From: an uncultured Catenibacterium sp.
Lineage (GTDB): Bacteria > Bacillota_I > Bacilli_A > Erysipelotrichales > Coprobacillaceae
DNA: 47,638 nt
Assembly (NCBI GenBank): GCA_900540685.1
Contig: UQGS01000011.1
Coordinates: 1-47,638, forward strand
Direction of reading: 5' to 3'
The notes beneath the pieces were generated by a model. That model searched no databases and had not been told where the DNA came from. It saw nothing but the letters and a program-made list of their open reading frames with translations. Shown here one piece after another: positions 8,457 to 16,310 of this stretch; position 1 is the stretch's first letter, and every line of letters begins with the position of its first letter. The position numbers and the translations under genes are program-made.

Positions 8457-8930
8457 TTAAATAACCTCCCTGATATCTTTCTTTTCATCATTTGGTACCA
8501 TCTGAATTGTTACATCGATACCTTTTTCTAATAATTCTTTAAATGCTGCTTCTTCTTCTGGTGTTACAGATAAAGCTTTTGTTAACTGTTTTCTTCCTTC
8601 CTGATATCTCATACCACCGATATTTAAACCAGGAATTTCTACACCATAATTAACTAGTTCTAATACATCAATACTGTTTGTGAATAATAACATTGTTCTT
8701 TTCTTAATTGGCTGCTTCTTAGTAATATCAGCAAACTGCTTTACTCCAAATGCATGTACTTTAATTCCAGCAGGAGCTGCCATTGCTAAAATATTCTTCT
8801 GAATTTTATCACCGGCTACTTTATCATTAACAACAATAATTGATTCAATATTTTTAACATTTACCCAAGTAGTAACAACCTGACCATGAATCAAACGGTC
8901 GTCTATTCTACAAAATACAATCATCTTCAT
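8457..8930 (-). CDS. PTS mannose/fructose/sorbose family EIIB component
   Basis: 157 residues, cytoplasmic. The N-terminal CRIDDRLIHGQVVTTW contains the phosphorylated histidine (His15 counting from the first ATG). EIIB takes the phosphate from EIIA and passes it to the incoming sugar. Two starts are possible: ATG 8930, three bases after AGGAGG, or ATG 8924, nine bases after it; the second has the more usual spacing. The gene start overlaps the EIIA end by 17 to 23 bases. EIIA and EIIB are separate proteins here, not fused. Confidence 0.92.
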   Translation of the reverse strand: MKMIVFCRIDDRLIHGQVVTTWVNVKNIESIIVVNDKVAGDKIQKNILAMAAPAGIKVHAFGVKQFADITKKQPIKKRTMLLFTNSIDVLELVNYGVEIPGLNIGGMRYQEGRKQLTKALSVTPEEEAAFKELLEKGIDVTIQMVPNDEKKDIREVI

Positions 8931-9342
8931 CTTCCTCCTGATTAAATGAACTATTATCTAAAATTGTCATACCATTCTTATAGGCTGCCTTTAAGACTTC
9001 TTCAATCTGCTCAACTGATTTATCCCTATTAAATGCACATTCTAATAACATTGGTAAATTTAAACCTGAACAAACAACTACATTTTCCATACTTAATAAG
9101 TTAAGTGCTAAGTTCATTGGTGAACCGCCAACAATATCAGTAAATACCACTAAACCAGCTGATGTATCTAAACCTTCGATTTTCTTGAACATCTGTTCCT
9201 TTAAATCATCAATCTGATCATCAATGTGAACACCTAAAGTTGCATAGTTATCCTGCTTACCAATAATTAATTCAGCGCTCTTAATAATTTCTGTTGCAAA
9301 ATCACCATGACTCATCAATAATAATGCTGCTTTGTTTCCCAT
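8908..9342 (-). CDS. PTS mannose family EIIA component
   Basis: 144 residues, cytoplasmic. LLLMSHGDFATEI holds the phosphorylated histidine (His12), which receives phosphate from HPr. The later TDIVGGSPMNLAL and GLNLPMLLE segments are typical of EIIA of the mannose class. The C-terminus ends in an unusual acidic tail (NQEEDEDDCIL) that overlaps the EIIB start. It is the first gene of the operon, with AGAGGAGG before ATG and its own promoter region at 9406-9480. Confidence 0.92.
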   Translation of the reverse strand: MGNKAALLLMSHGDFATEIIKSAELIIGKQDNYATLGVHIDDQIDDLKEQMFKKIEGLDTSAGLVVFTDIVGGSPMNLALNLLSMENVVVCSGLNLPMLLECAFNRDKSVEQIEEVLKAAYKNGMTILDNSSFNQEEDEDDCIL

Positions 9343-9405
9343 AATTTCCTCCTCTTTTCATTTATGTTTTTCACGTGAATACATCTTTTTCTTAAGCTCA
9401 CATAT

Positions 9406-9434
9406 ATCTTACTCAACAAACTGTATATCCTCAA
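9406..9434 (-). promoter_or_regulatory. Promoter of the PTS operon
   Basis: On the minus strand a -35 TTGAGG (9429-9434) and a -10 TAAGAT (9406-9411) are separated by 17 bases. It lies about 60 bases upstream of the EIIA start and just downstream of the palindrome at 9439-9468. The weak match in both boxes fits a promoter that needs an activator. Confidence 0.55.
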
Positions 9435-9438
9435 TGTA

Positions 9439-9468
9439 CTAAATTTCACTATTAATAGTGAAATTTAG
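9439..9468. promoter_or_regulatory. Perfect 30-bp palindrome, likely activator site of the PTS operon
   Basis: The arms CTAAATTTCACTATT and AATAGTGAAATTTAG are exact reverse complements with no spacer. The centre lies about 20 bases upstream of the -35 box, a usual place for an activator. A second, imperfect copy of the half-site (TTTCACTTA...) occurs near 9497-9516. The PRD regulator of the operon is the natural candidate to bind here. Confidence 0.65.
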
Positions 9469-9480
9469 ATAGCGTTTACA
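9467..9480 (-). promoter_or_regulatory. cre-like catabolite control site
   Basis: On the minus strand TGTAAACGCTATCT matches the CcpA site consensus TGWAANCGNTNWCA at all but the last position. It adjoins the 30-bp palindrome of the PTS promoter. Repression by CcpA when better sugars are present is the likely role (inferred). Confidence 0.5.
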
Positions 9481-9509
9481 TTTTACTGTGTTTTATTTCA
9501 CTTAATATA

Positions 9510-9540
9510 AGGAAATTAAAAGATCCCTTTATGGGACCTT
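9510..9540 (-). terminator. Terminator of the amidohydrolase gene
   Basis: On the minus strand AAGGTCCC pairs with GGGATCTT (one G-T wobble) around an ATAAA loop, followed by TTTAATTT. It lies directly after the amidohydrolase stop codon and separates that gene from the PTS operon. Confidence 0.8.
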
Positions 9541-9545
9541 CGTTA

Positions 9546-10829
9546 TTATAAGAACTTATCCAATTCAGTTTTTACCTGTTCATTGATCTTATTAGTAGGA
9601 TGATCAATTCTATGACCTCTCATGATAACAGATTCAATATGTCTTAATGCCAATAAGTCATCTAATGGATTATCCTTTGTGACAATCATATCAGCTGACT
9701 TACCTACTTCAATAGAACCAGTTTCATCATCAATACCAGCCATTCTAGCTGCCTGTAATGTCGCACAATAAATCGCATATGCATTACTTACACCTACATA
9801 CTTATGGAAGTAATATAGTTCTCTCCAGAAGTCATACTGTGTAATCCAAGGGCATCCTACGTCATTACCTAATACAATAGGAATATCATTTTCTAATGCC
9901 TGTTTCGCACATTCTATAATTCCATCAAATACGACTTTACCATTGAATTGTTCTACTTCTGATGCATTTGTAATAGAACGATCAAATAAAGCATATGGTA
10001 ACGCTGGTGATAATGTAGTACATAAGAATGCTTTGTTTTCTTTAAACAACTGTATCATATGATCATCAAGTTTAGCTCCATGCTCAATAGAATCTACACC
10101 ATTCTCTAAAGCTACTCTTACACCATCAGGTGATTCTACATGAGCAGCTACTTTAAAACCTAATTCATGTGCTTTATCACATACAGCTTTAACCATTTTA
10201 GGAGCCATCTTTAATTCACCAGGAACACCCTTAGCCTTTGCATCTAGAACACCACCTGTAATCATTAATTTTATTAAATCTACATTCTGTTCCTTAGCCT
10301 TACTTACCTGTAAAAGGGCATCATCAATTGTTTCAGCTGCAATTGCTACACTCCCTGCCATATGACCATGAGGGACTGAAATACCTTCATTACCTGCTAG
10401 AATACGTGGTCCTCTCTTCTTCCCACAATTGATTTCATCACGTACACGTGTATCAAAATCTCTAATACCACCTACTGTTCTAATAGTAGTTACACCACTC
10501 AGTAACTCCATTTCCGCAAATCCACATACCATATTATGGGCAATAGCACGAGTAAGTGGATTACTCATTAAGAAGTTTACAAGTTTCGCATTATCTCTCT
10601 GTTTCTTTTGTGGTTTACCATTACCTGCTAAGTGTACATGCATATTAATAAGACCTGGCATGATATAGTTTTCCTTTAGATCTATTACATGATAACCTGT
10701 TAAATCAGCTTCTTCCTGTAAAACAATATCCTTGATTTTCCCCTGTTCTACAAGAATAGCGTAACCTTCCTTCACCTGCATCTCCTTGGTACCATCTATT
10801 ATTTTTCCATTAATATAAGCATCCTTCAT
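9546..10829 (-). CDS. Metal-dependent amidohydrolase (imidazolonepropionase/prolidase-like)
   Basis: About 427 residues with the full amidohydrolase pattern: HVH in LINMHVHLAGNG, a lysine in DLIKLMITGG that can be carbamylated to bridge two metals, His in KVAAHVES, His in DSIEHG, and the Asp in VLGNDVG. The composite N- and C-terminal beta domain (AYINGKIIDG... and ...SADMIVTKDNPL) is also present. Relatives include imidazolonepropionase-like and Xaa-Pro or Xaa-Arg dipeptidases, so a small amide or dipeptide is the probable substrate. ATG 10829 lies eight bases after GAGAGGGG; the GTG at 10838 has no room for a ribosome-binding site. It is a single-gene unit with its own terminator. Confidence 0.82.
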   Translation of the reverse strand: MKDAYINGKIIDGTKEMQVKEGYAILVEQGKIKDIVLQEEADLTGYHVIDLKENYIMPGLINMHVHLAGNGKPQKKQRDNAKLVNFLMSNPLTRAIAHNMVCGFAEMELLSGVTTIRTVGGIRDFDTRVRDEINCGKKRGPRILAGNEGISVPHGHMAGSVAIAAETIDDALLQVSKAKEQNVDLIKLMITGGVLDAKAKGVPGELKMAPKMVKAVCDKAHELGFKVAAHVESPDGVRVALENGVDSIEHGAKLDDHMIQLFKENKAFLCTTLSPALPYALFDRSITNASEVEQFNGKVVFDGIIECAKQALENDIPIVLGNDVGCPWITQYDFWRELYYFHKYVGVSNAYAIYCATLQAARMAGIDDETGSIEVGKSADMIVTKDNPLDDLLALRHIESVIMRGHRIDHPTNKINEQVKTELDKFL

Positions 10830-11126
10830 TATGCTCACCCCTCTCTTATATCTATGATATCATATTCACTTCACATTATAATTTATACATCTCACTTCTT
10901 TTGTAAGAAAAAAGAAGAGATAGCATTACACTATCCCTTCCATGTTTTAGTCTTTTTTCTCCCTTTCTAAATATTCGTGATTAAATAGTACTATAAATAC
11001 AGAATATAAAACATATAGAGATTATGTGACTCATAACGGCATATTCTTCCGCCTGTTTTATATTTTATTCTCCATTTTTATATTATTTTTTTGTGTTAGA
11101 TTTGCGGTTTAACACTATACACTATC
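10830..11126. other. Intergenic region without a recognised gene
   Basis: About 300 bases between the amidohydrolase start and the RlaP-like stop. It contains the terminator at 10904-10939 and a 12-bp perfect palindrome (TATGATATCATA, 10853-10864) just upstream of the amidohydrolase. The stretch 10940-11126 is AT-rich, and I see no supported gene or RNA in it. Confidence 0.6.
10904..10939 (-). terminator. Likely terminator of the rtcB-rlaP unit
   Basis: On the minus strand AAGGGATAG pairs with CTATCTCTT (one wobble) around TGTAATG and is followed by CTTTTTTC. It lies almost 190 bases after the RlaP-like stop codon, so the transcript would have a long tail unless an earlier end exists. Confidence 0.65.
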
Positions 11127-11870
11127 CTAATATGCATCTATTATAACCCTAAATACATCATTCAACCTATCCCATGATACTTCTCTATCTACAATAAAAG
11201 GCATGTCTTCTTCTAAACTATTCATTATAAACTCATCTAAAGAAGAAATATGATTGACATACTGTTTCTCATTACTATTTTTCTTAATCATCAATAACTT
11301 ATTCACATCATCTCTTAATTCTTTAGGAAGTTCATATTCTATCAATCTCTCTATCTCTATTGGTGGCTGCTTCTTGTAATCTAGAATATATTGACTAGAT
11401 AATATGCAGCGAAGAATATAGAGATACTTCTTTACAGGTATCTGTTCTTTATCCACATACTTTAAATGTGTTCTTGCCATTCTTTTGTAATGACAATAGA
11501 GTTTCTTTGATGATAAATAGAAAGGAATCACTTCTCTAATACAAGAGGCTTCCTCTGTTTCTTTATACACAATAGGTGATGCAAACCATTCAAGAAGTGA
11601 TGGATTAGACTTATAGAGAAGCTTTAAAGCCTTCTTCAGATCCCATCCACTTATATCAAACACTTCATCTATCGGAAGTTCTATCACATTTGATTTTTCA
11701 TCTAGACATAGATAATCTTCTTTTCTTCTCACATAAATAAAACGCACATCATAATCACTATCAACAGATTCAAATCCCCACGCACGACTTCCTGACTCTA
11801 TCGCATATATAATCTTTACATGTTCCTTCTTCTCAATCTCATTGAGCTTATTTATTATTTCTTGTCTCAT
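11127..11870 (-). CDS. RlaP-like (YcgL) predicted nucleotidyltransferase
   Basis: About 247 residues. The N-terminal part IYAIESGSRAWGFESVDSDYDVRFIY has the GSRxWGxxSxxSDxD pattern of polymerase-beta-type nucleotidyltransferases, with the paired Asp residues that bind metal. The family, known as YcgL or RlaP, is named for its association with RNA ligases. It directly follows rtcB and overlaps its end, which supports a role in RNA end repair, perhaps adding or altering a nucleotide before ligation; this is inferred from family and context. I prefer ATG 11870, seven bases after AAGGAG, over ATG 11876, which has a one-base gap. Confidence 0.82.
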   Translation of the reverse strand: MRQEIINKLNEIEKKEHVKIIYAIESGSRAWGFESVDSDYDVRFIYVRRKEDYLCLDEKSNVIELPIDEVFDISGWDLKKALKLLYKSNPSLLEWFASPIVYKETEEASCIREVIPFYLSSKKLYCHYKRMARTHLKYVDKEQIPVKKYLYILRCILSSQYILDYKKQPPIEIERLIEYELPKELRDDVNKLLMIKKNSNEKQYVNHISSLDEFIMNSLEEDMPFIVDREVSWDRLNDVFRVIIDAY

Positions 11871-13071
11871 TTCCATGCTCCTTATAGTTATATACAGGCT
11901 TTAATACCTCTATTACATCCACTGTTTCTTTCACTATATCCAATATATCTTCCATTGATTTATAAGCCTGTGGTGCTTCATCCAATGTGTCTAAAGAAAT
12001 AGATGTTGTATAGATTCCTTCCATAGACTTCTTATACTCCTCAATATCCAACATTTCTTTTGCCTGTTTACGTGATAATATTCTTCCTGCACCATGAGGT
12101 GCTGAATAGTTCCATTCCCTATTTCCTTTACCTATTCCAAGTATTGATCCATCCTTCATATTCATAGGAATAAGAACCTTCTCACCTTTTACTGCTCGTA
12201 TAGCCCCTTTTCTTAGTATCATTTCATTAATATCTATGTAGTTATGAATAGTATGAAAAGAACCTATTTCTGTAAGGGATGTTTTATTCATAATCATATT
12301 AGCTATCAATTCTCTATTTCTCATTGCATACTTCTGACATATCTCTATATCATAAAGATAATCATTGAGTGTATCACCATATAACCAGCATAAGTCTTCT
12401 GGAATATCTAAAGTTCCATAATCTCCTTTAAGTTCCTCTAATGCTCTATTGATTTGTTGAGTCTTACCACATTCTTTATATTCTTTAATAATCTCCTGGC
12501 ATCTTTGCTCATATTCATCCCAACCTTTATGCAGATTAATAGCACGTCTTTGATATATTTCTGCGACCTGCTTTCCTAGATTACGACTTCCTGAATGAAT
12601 GACCAAATAATAATCACCACTTATAGACTGTTCAATCTCCACAAAATGGTTCCCTCCACCTAATGTTCCTAAAGACTTTTCTAGATGAGATAATTTTTTA
12701 AGAGAGGAATAACATCTTAACTTCTTTAAATCAAATGATTCTATAGGAGAATCCCATACATTCATTCCTGATGGAATCCATGAACATACTTCATCAATTT
12801 TCTTAAAATCAATTTCTTTATTCAACAACTTTACTGTATACATCCCACACCCAATATCTACACCTACAATATTAGGACATACCTTATCCTTAATAGTCAT
12901 TGTAGTACCAATCGTACAGCCTTTTCCTGCATGAGCATCTGGCATTATACGAATCTGACTTCCTAATGTAAGATCATAATCACACATTCTTTTAATCTGT
13001 TCTAAAGCTTTTTCATCTATCTGTGACGCAAAACATATCGCATTATTTTTCTTTCCTCTTATTTTGATCAT
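11848..13071 (-). CDS. rtcB: RtcB-type RNA-splicing/repair ligase
   Basis: About 407 residues. RtcB joins 2',3'-cyclic or 3'-phosphate RNA ends to 5'-OH ends using GTP and Mn2+. Visible active-site motifs are PDAHAGKG (near 44-51), VGVDIGCGM with the metal-binding Cys75 and Asp72, GGGNHF, HSGSRNLG and, for the guanylylated histidine, SAPHGAGRILSR. The start is set at ATG 13071 (MIKIRGKKNN), which matches the usual RtcB N-terminus and follows GAGGTGAGG; a GTG nine bases upstream is less likely. The stop overlaps the RlaP-like start. No archease or RtcR gene is seen nearby. Substrates are unknown; damaged tRNA is plausible. Confidence 0.93.
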   Translation of the reverse strand: MIKIRGKKNNAICFASQIDEKALEQIKRMCDYDLTLGSQIRIMPDAHAGKGCTIGTTMTIKDKVCPNIVGVDIGCGMYTVKLLNKEIDFKKIDEVCSWIPSGMNVWDSPIESFDLKKLRCYSSLKKLSHLEKSLGTLGGGNHFVEIEQSISGDYYLVIHSGSRNLGKQVAEIYQRRAINLHKGWDEYEQRCQEIIKEYKECGKTQQINRALEELKGDYGTLDIPEDLCWLYGDTLNDYLYDIEICQKYAMRNRELIANMIMNKTSLTEIGSFHTIHNYIDINEMILRKGAIRAVKGEKVLIPMNMKDGSILGIGKGNREWNYSAPHGAGRILSRKQAKEMLDIEEYKKSMEGIYTTSISLDTLDEAPQAYKSMEDILDIVKETVDVIEVLKPVYNYKEHGNETRNNK

Positions 13072-13169
13072 TGTCCTCACCTCAACAACATCATAAAGAA
13101 TGAACTACTAATTATCATGGATAAAAAGTTGCGAACTATGATAGAATGGTATTTAAGGAGGGGAATCCT

Positions 13170-13508
13170 ATGTTTGATCTAATGTTTACAATAGTACCAG
13201 TCTTTGTCATTGGTATGTTTATTTATGTGATAGTAAGTGGTATTGGTACATGGCATAAGAATAATAATTCACCACGTTTAAGTGTTCCTGTGAAGATAGT
13301 TACTAAACGTGCAGATACTACTTATACAAGCCAACAGGATATGATGACATCCTCACATACAACCTACTATGTGACTTTTGAAGTAGAAAGTGGCGATAGA
13401 ATAGAACTAGAAGTACCCAGAAGTGAATATGGATTCATGGTAGAAGGAGACCAAGGAAAACTTACTTTCCAGGGAACAAGATATTTATCATTTGATAGAA
13501 ATTACTAA
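13170..13508 (+). CDS. DUF2500-family membrane protein
   Basis: 112 residues with one N-terminal membrane helix (LMFTIVPVFVIGMFIYVIVSG) and a C-terminal beta-rich part (PVKIVTKRADTTYT..., TTYYVTFEVESGDRIELEVPRSEYG...GDQGKLTFQGTRYLSFDR). This layout matches the DUF2500 family, of unknown function. ATG 13170 follows AAGGAGGGG, so it is preferred over an upstream in-frame ATG. It is divergent from rtcB and convergent with the WYL genes, so it stands alone. A possible promoter is TGGATA (13118-13123) with TAGAAT (13142-13147). Confidence 0.75.
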   Translation: MFDLMFTIVPVFVIGMFIYVIVSGIGTWHKNNNSPRLSVPVKIVTKRADTTYTSQQDMMTSSHTTYYVTFEVESGDRIELEVPRSEYGFMVEGDQGKLTFQGTRYLSFDRNY

Positions 13509-13537
13509 AAGGGCGAATCAATCATCGCCCTTTTTAA
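13507..13537. terminator. Bidirectional terminator between DUF2500 and WYL genes
   Basis: AAAAGGGCGA and TCGCCCTTTTT arms enclose ATCAATCA. A-runs and T-runs on both sides allow termination of both convergent genes. The last codon of the WYL gene lies in the T-run. Confidence 0.88.
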
Positions 13538-14370
13538 ATGGAGTATGCTTTTTGTTTCTTTAATCTTTGTCTTATGAGTTGCTTAAATTCTATAGGTTCT
13601 ATTACCTTAATCATTGGTCCAAATGACAACAATCGAATCACCATCTCTGTTTCATCTGATTCATCATAGAAAAGCTTAACTATATAAGTATTTTCTTTCT
13701 TTTCTGTTTCTTTCTTGAAATGTGCAAAATGAAGAAGAACTCTATCAAGTGTATTTCTTTCGTCCTTTAATTCTATCAATACATATTTTTCTACTCTTTG
13801 TTTATTTGTAGTAGAAATATTATTGTTAGTTAGATGACATTCTTCTATTCTTGAAAGATTAATGACTGTGCCATCACATGCTACTAAGCGGAACTTATCA
13901 TCCTTCTCTGAATATTCTAGTAATTGTGGTAAAACATAACTTGTCTTCTGCTTTGTTTTCCATGTAACAGCTAAGCTAGACTTCTCTTTAATAGCTTGCA
14001 TAATGATATGAAAATTCTTCTGATATTGTAAATCAGTATAAGGATCACCATCACTATATTGATCATAAATATAAATATCATCAGGTGTAAAGAGTGGTTC
14101 TACATCATCTAGAAATGACCATGAATAAGAAAATAACTGTATACGAGGATCTAATGAAATAGCCTTTAACCATCTCTTTTGAAGGAGTGTTAAAGGATAT
14201 GTAGAGACATCTATATTGTCTAAAGGCCATCTTTCTAACGCTTCTTCTAACATCATAAAACTTTCTTTGAATGCATTCTCATTTATTATCTCATGTACAT
14301 CAGTAAATGAGGACTGTATAAGACAAGTCACTGTCTTATAGTAAAGACTATATATTTCATGAAATATCAT
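13534..14370 (-). CDS. WYL-domain protein (second of a pair)
   Basis: About 278 residues. The middle part (SSLAVTWKTKQKTSYVLPQLLEYSEKDDKFRLVACDGTVINLSRIEECHL) has the strand pattern of a WYL domain, a ligand- or nucleic-acid-sensing fold often found in regulators of defence and stress genes. No clear N-terminal helix-turn-helix is seen, so it may act together with the larger WYL protein encoded just upstream. ATG 14370 lies six bases after AGGAGG, and the gene overlaps the end of its neighbour. It is the last gene of the AbiEi-like/WYL/WYL operon. Confidence 0.7.
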   Translation of the reverse strand: MIFHEIYSLYYKTVTCLIQSSFTDVHEIINENAFKESFMMLEEALERWPLDNIDVSTYPLTLLQKRWLKAISLDPRIQLFSYSWSFLDDVEPLFTPDDIYIYDQYSDGDPYTDLQYQKNFHIIMQAIKEKSSLAVTWKTKQKTSYVLPQLLEYSEKDDKFRLVACDGTVINLSRIEECHLTNNNISTTNKQRVEKYVLIELKDERNTLDRVLLHFAHFKKETEKKENTYIVKLFYDESDETEMVIRLLSFGPMIKVIEPIEFKQLIRQRLKKQKAYSI

Positions 14371-15550
14371 CTTCATCCTCCTCATAATAACGATACATCT
14401 CTTCTAAATCTCTTTTAAACTGTTCTTCTACTTCTTTATTCGATATAGAAATAGATTGAATACGACATATAAATGTACGAATCCAAGGAATCATTTCCTT
14501 TACATCATATACTTCTGCATAGAAACGACTTGTATTCTCATTCACTCTTTCTATATACCCACATCTCTTCTCACGTAATAATCGTCTATATATATGTTCT
14601 TCCCATGGCTCATGATGTAGAGTAAATTCTACTGTTTCTAAAGAACCATTAGAAAAACTCACACCCCATAGATGTTTCTTCATTTCTTCTAATTCTTTTT
14701 TATATACCTCAAAGTCTTCTGCTTCTTCTAGAGACTTGATAGAAATAATATGATCTAGACGAAATGAATGCATCTTTTTATTTCGACACATATAAGCCAT
14801 CAAATATTGTCTGCCATCCTGTACACTAATAAATATACTAAGAGGGATGACTTTTATTTTATTATTTGATGTTCTTATTGATACATACTTATGCTGATGT
14901 ATCGCATTAAATAAATCATAGAGCACTTCACTGTCTAATACATGAGTCAAATAATGATGTTTAAAACCAAAGAGAGAATCTTCTTTCTCCTGTTTATCAA
15001 GTATATAAGAACCAATCACACCACAAGGAGATACTTCACTAAAGAAATCAAGAATATCATGAGGAATGATGTAATCTTCACTTGATTGATAATAGATCTT
15101 CTTACCTTTCTTAGTTGTGATAAGAAGTCCTTCTTTTACATATTCTTTCAGCTTCTTTCTAAGTGTTGATTCATCATAAATATAAGTATGATTTGTCTTA
15201 TCATCTATTTGATCCATGAGTTCACTCATGGATAGAGGAGTATGAAGTAAGTCTAATATAAGAAAGTGAAGAATGATATCATGATCCGTAAAGCTTTTTG
15301 TTTTCCATACTCTATATAAGGGATTATGCTGCGTGATACGTGTATCAATCGATAAATAAGGAACCTTACCACCTGGTGTTATATGATAATCAATATAATC
15401 ATTCATATAGCTTTCTATACGTCTTTTTTCATTATCATAGGAACGTGCACTTTTAATTGTATAGTCCTGTCGTCTCTTGAATCCATTGATATAGAATTCT
15501 CTGATATACTCACGTATTTTATTGAAGTTCTTAACTGGTTCCTGATACAT
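14357..15550 (-). CDS. WYL-domain transcriptional regulator
   Basis: 397 residues. A helical, probably winged-helix region (about 85-150, LSMSELMDQIDD...YDESTLRKKLKEYVKEGLL) precedes a WYL domain at about 215-290 (KYVSIRTSNNKIKVIPLSIF, GRQYLMAYMCRNKKMHSFRLDHIISI) and a C-terminal extension (WCX-like). Such proteins regulate transcription upon binding a small ligand or single-stranded nucleic acid. The gene starts 15 bases after the AbiEi-like gene and overlaps the next WYL gene, so all three should be cotranscribed. Target genes are unknown. Confidence 0.78.
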   Translation of the reverse strand: MYQEPVKNFNKIREYIREFYINGFKRRQDYTIKSARSYDNEKRRIESYMNDYIDYHITPGGKVPYLSIDTRITQHNPLYRVWKTKSFTDHDIILHFLILDLLHTPLSMSELMDQIDDKTNHTYIYDESTLRKKLKEYVKEGLLITTKKGKKIYYQSSEDYIIPHDILDFFSEVSPCGVIGSYILDKQEKEDSLFGFKHHYLTHVLDSEVLYDLFNAIHQHKYVSIRTSNNKIKVIPLSIFISVQDGRQYLMAYMCRNKKMHSFRLDHIISIKSLEEAEDFEVYKKELEEMKKHLWGVSFSNGSLETVEFTLHHEPWEEHIYRRLLREKRCGYIERVNENTSRFYAEVYDVKEMIPWIRTFICRIQSISISNKEVEEQFKRDLEEMYRYYEEDEDDIS

Positions 15551-15565
15551 AATGACACCCCCTCG

Positions 15566-16159
15566 TTACATCAATACCTCTAGATAAGTTCTTACTTTGT
15601 CCTCAACATGAAACTTCTTCGCATACTCTGATAAAAGTGGAATATTCTTATCAGTTCTAATCACATAACGTTTAAATGCTTCTGCAACAATACCTTTATC
15701 CAATCCTCCGCGCTTACGGAGAATATCACACAAAGTACGTTCCATACTATATACCATTATCTTATTTCCACCTGGAGATTGTATTTGAGTCTTGCCTTCA
15801 TCATACCATTCCTGTTTCACCCTTGCACAATTGACTCCCTTATTCCTTACATTTGTCAGATTATAATTATTTGGAAAACACATATCATATCTATTCGGTG
15901 TTCGATCAGTTAAGTCCCACAAAAATAGAGCTGTCTCGTTAGAAAAAATTCCCTTCTTAAATCTAGCCTGCAAATCCACAAATTCATCTCCCCATACTTC
16001 AGGAAGAATATATACACCTCTCACACTTCTTTCAAGTTTACCTTCATCCACAAGTTTTTTTAAGTTTCCACGTGATATCCCCTTTTCAGTAATTGCCGCA
16101 GATGTAATTACACCATTATTCTCTTTCGCAAGCTGTATGATTGTATCTGATATATTCAT
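15566..16159 (-). CDS. AbiEi-like antitoxin/regulator without an adjacent AbiEii toxin
   Basis: 197 residues. The N-terminal winged helix (ISDTIIQLAKENNGVITSAAI, GISRGNLKKLVDEGKLERSVRGVYIL) and the following segment (FSNETALFLWDLTDRTPNRYDMCFP) match the AbiEi family of type IV antitoxins, which repress their own promoters. The usual toxin partner, an AbiEii nucleotidyltransferase, is missing; two WYL genes follow instead. The ribosome-binding site is GGAGGTGATAG. The promoter at 16200-16228 sits in a long inverted repeat, as expected for self-repression. It may serve as a stand-alone regulator of the WYL genes. Confidence 0.82.
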   Translation of the reverse strand: MNISDTIIQLAKENNGVITSAAITEKGISRGNLKKLVDEGKLERSVRGVYILPEVWGDEFVDLQARFKKGIFSNETALFLWDLTDRTPNRYDMCFPNNYNLTNVRNKGVNCARVKQEWYDEGKTQIQSPGGNKIMVYSMERTLCDILRKRGGLDKGIVAEAFKRYVIRTDKNIPLLSEYAKKFHVEDKVRTYLEVLM

Positions 16160-16181
16160 TCTATCACCTCCGATTTAGTCA

Positions 16182-16228
16182 TTGACTTTTATGCCCTTTA
16201 TTATATATATTGAGGGCATAGTTGTCAA
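16182..16228 (-). promoter_or_regulatory. Consensus promoter inside a long inverted-repeat operator
   Basis: On the minus strand TTGACA (16223-16228), 17 bases and TATAAT (16200-16205) form a perfect sigma-A promoter for the AbiEi-like/WYL operon. Two 16-base arms, 16182-16197 and 16213-16228, are inverted repeats with 13 of 16 matching positions; the core TATGCCCT/AGGGCATA and the outer TTGAC/GTCAA match fully. One arm covers the -35 box and the other lies just downstream of the -10 box. Such a strong promoter needs a repressor, and the AbiEi-like protein is the natural candidate. Confidence 0.8.
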
Positions 16229-16284
16229 TTTCGCTATATATCCCCTTCACTTATATATACTCAAGTTGTTCAGTAATTACTCAA

Positions 16285-16310
16285 ATAAAAAGGAAAGCTT
16301 TCACTTTCCA
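16285..16310 (-). terminator. Terminator of the PHP phosphoesterase gene
   Basis: On the minus strand GGAAAG and CTTTCC enclose TGAAAG and are followed by TTTTTATTTG. The stem overlaps the last codons and the stop of the PHP gene. Confidence 0.78.

Noticed and set aside
9439..9468. Palindrome read as a terminator
   Set aside because: The amidohydrolase already has a terminator at 9510-9540, and no T-run follows the palindrome on either strand, so an operator fits better.
15566..16159. Full AbiE toxin-antitoxin system at this place
   Set aside because: No nucleotidyltransferase follows; the downstream genes are WYL-type. It is therefore called an orphan AbiEi-like regulator.
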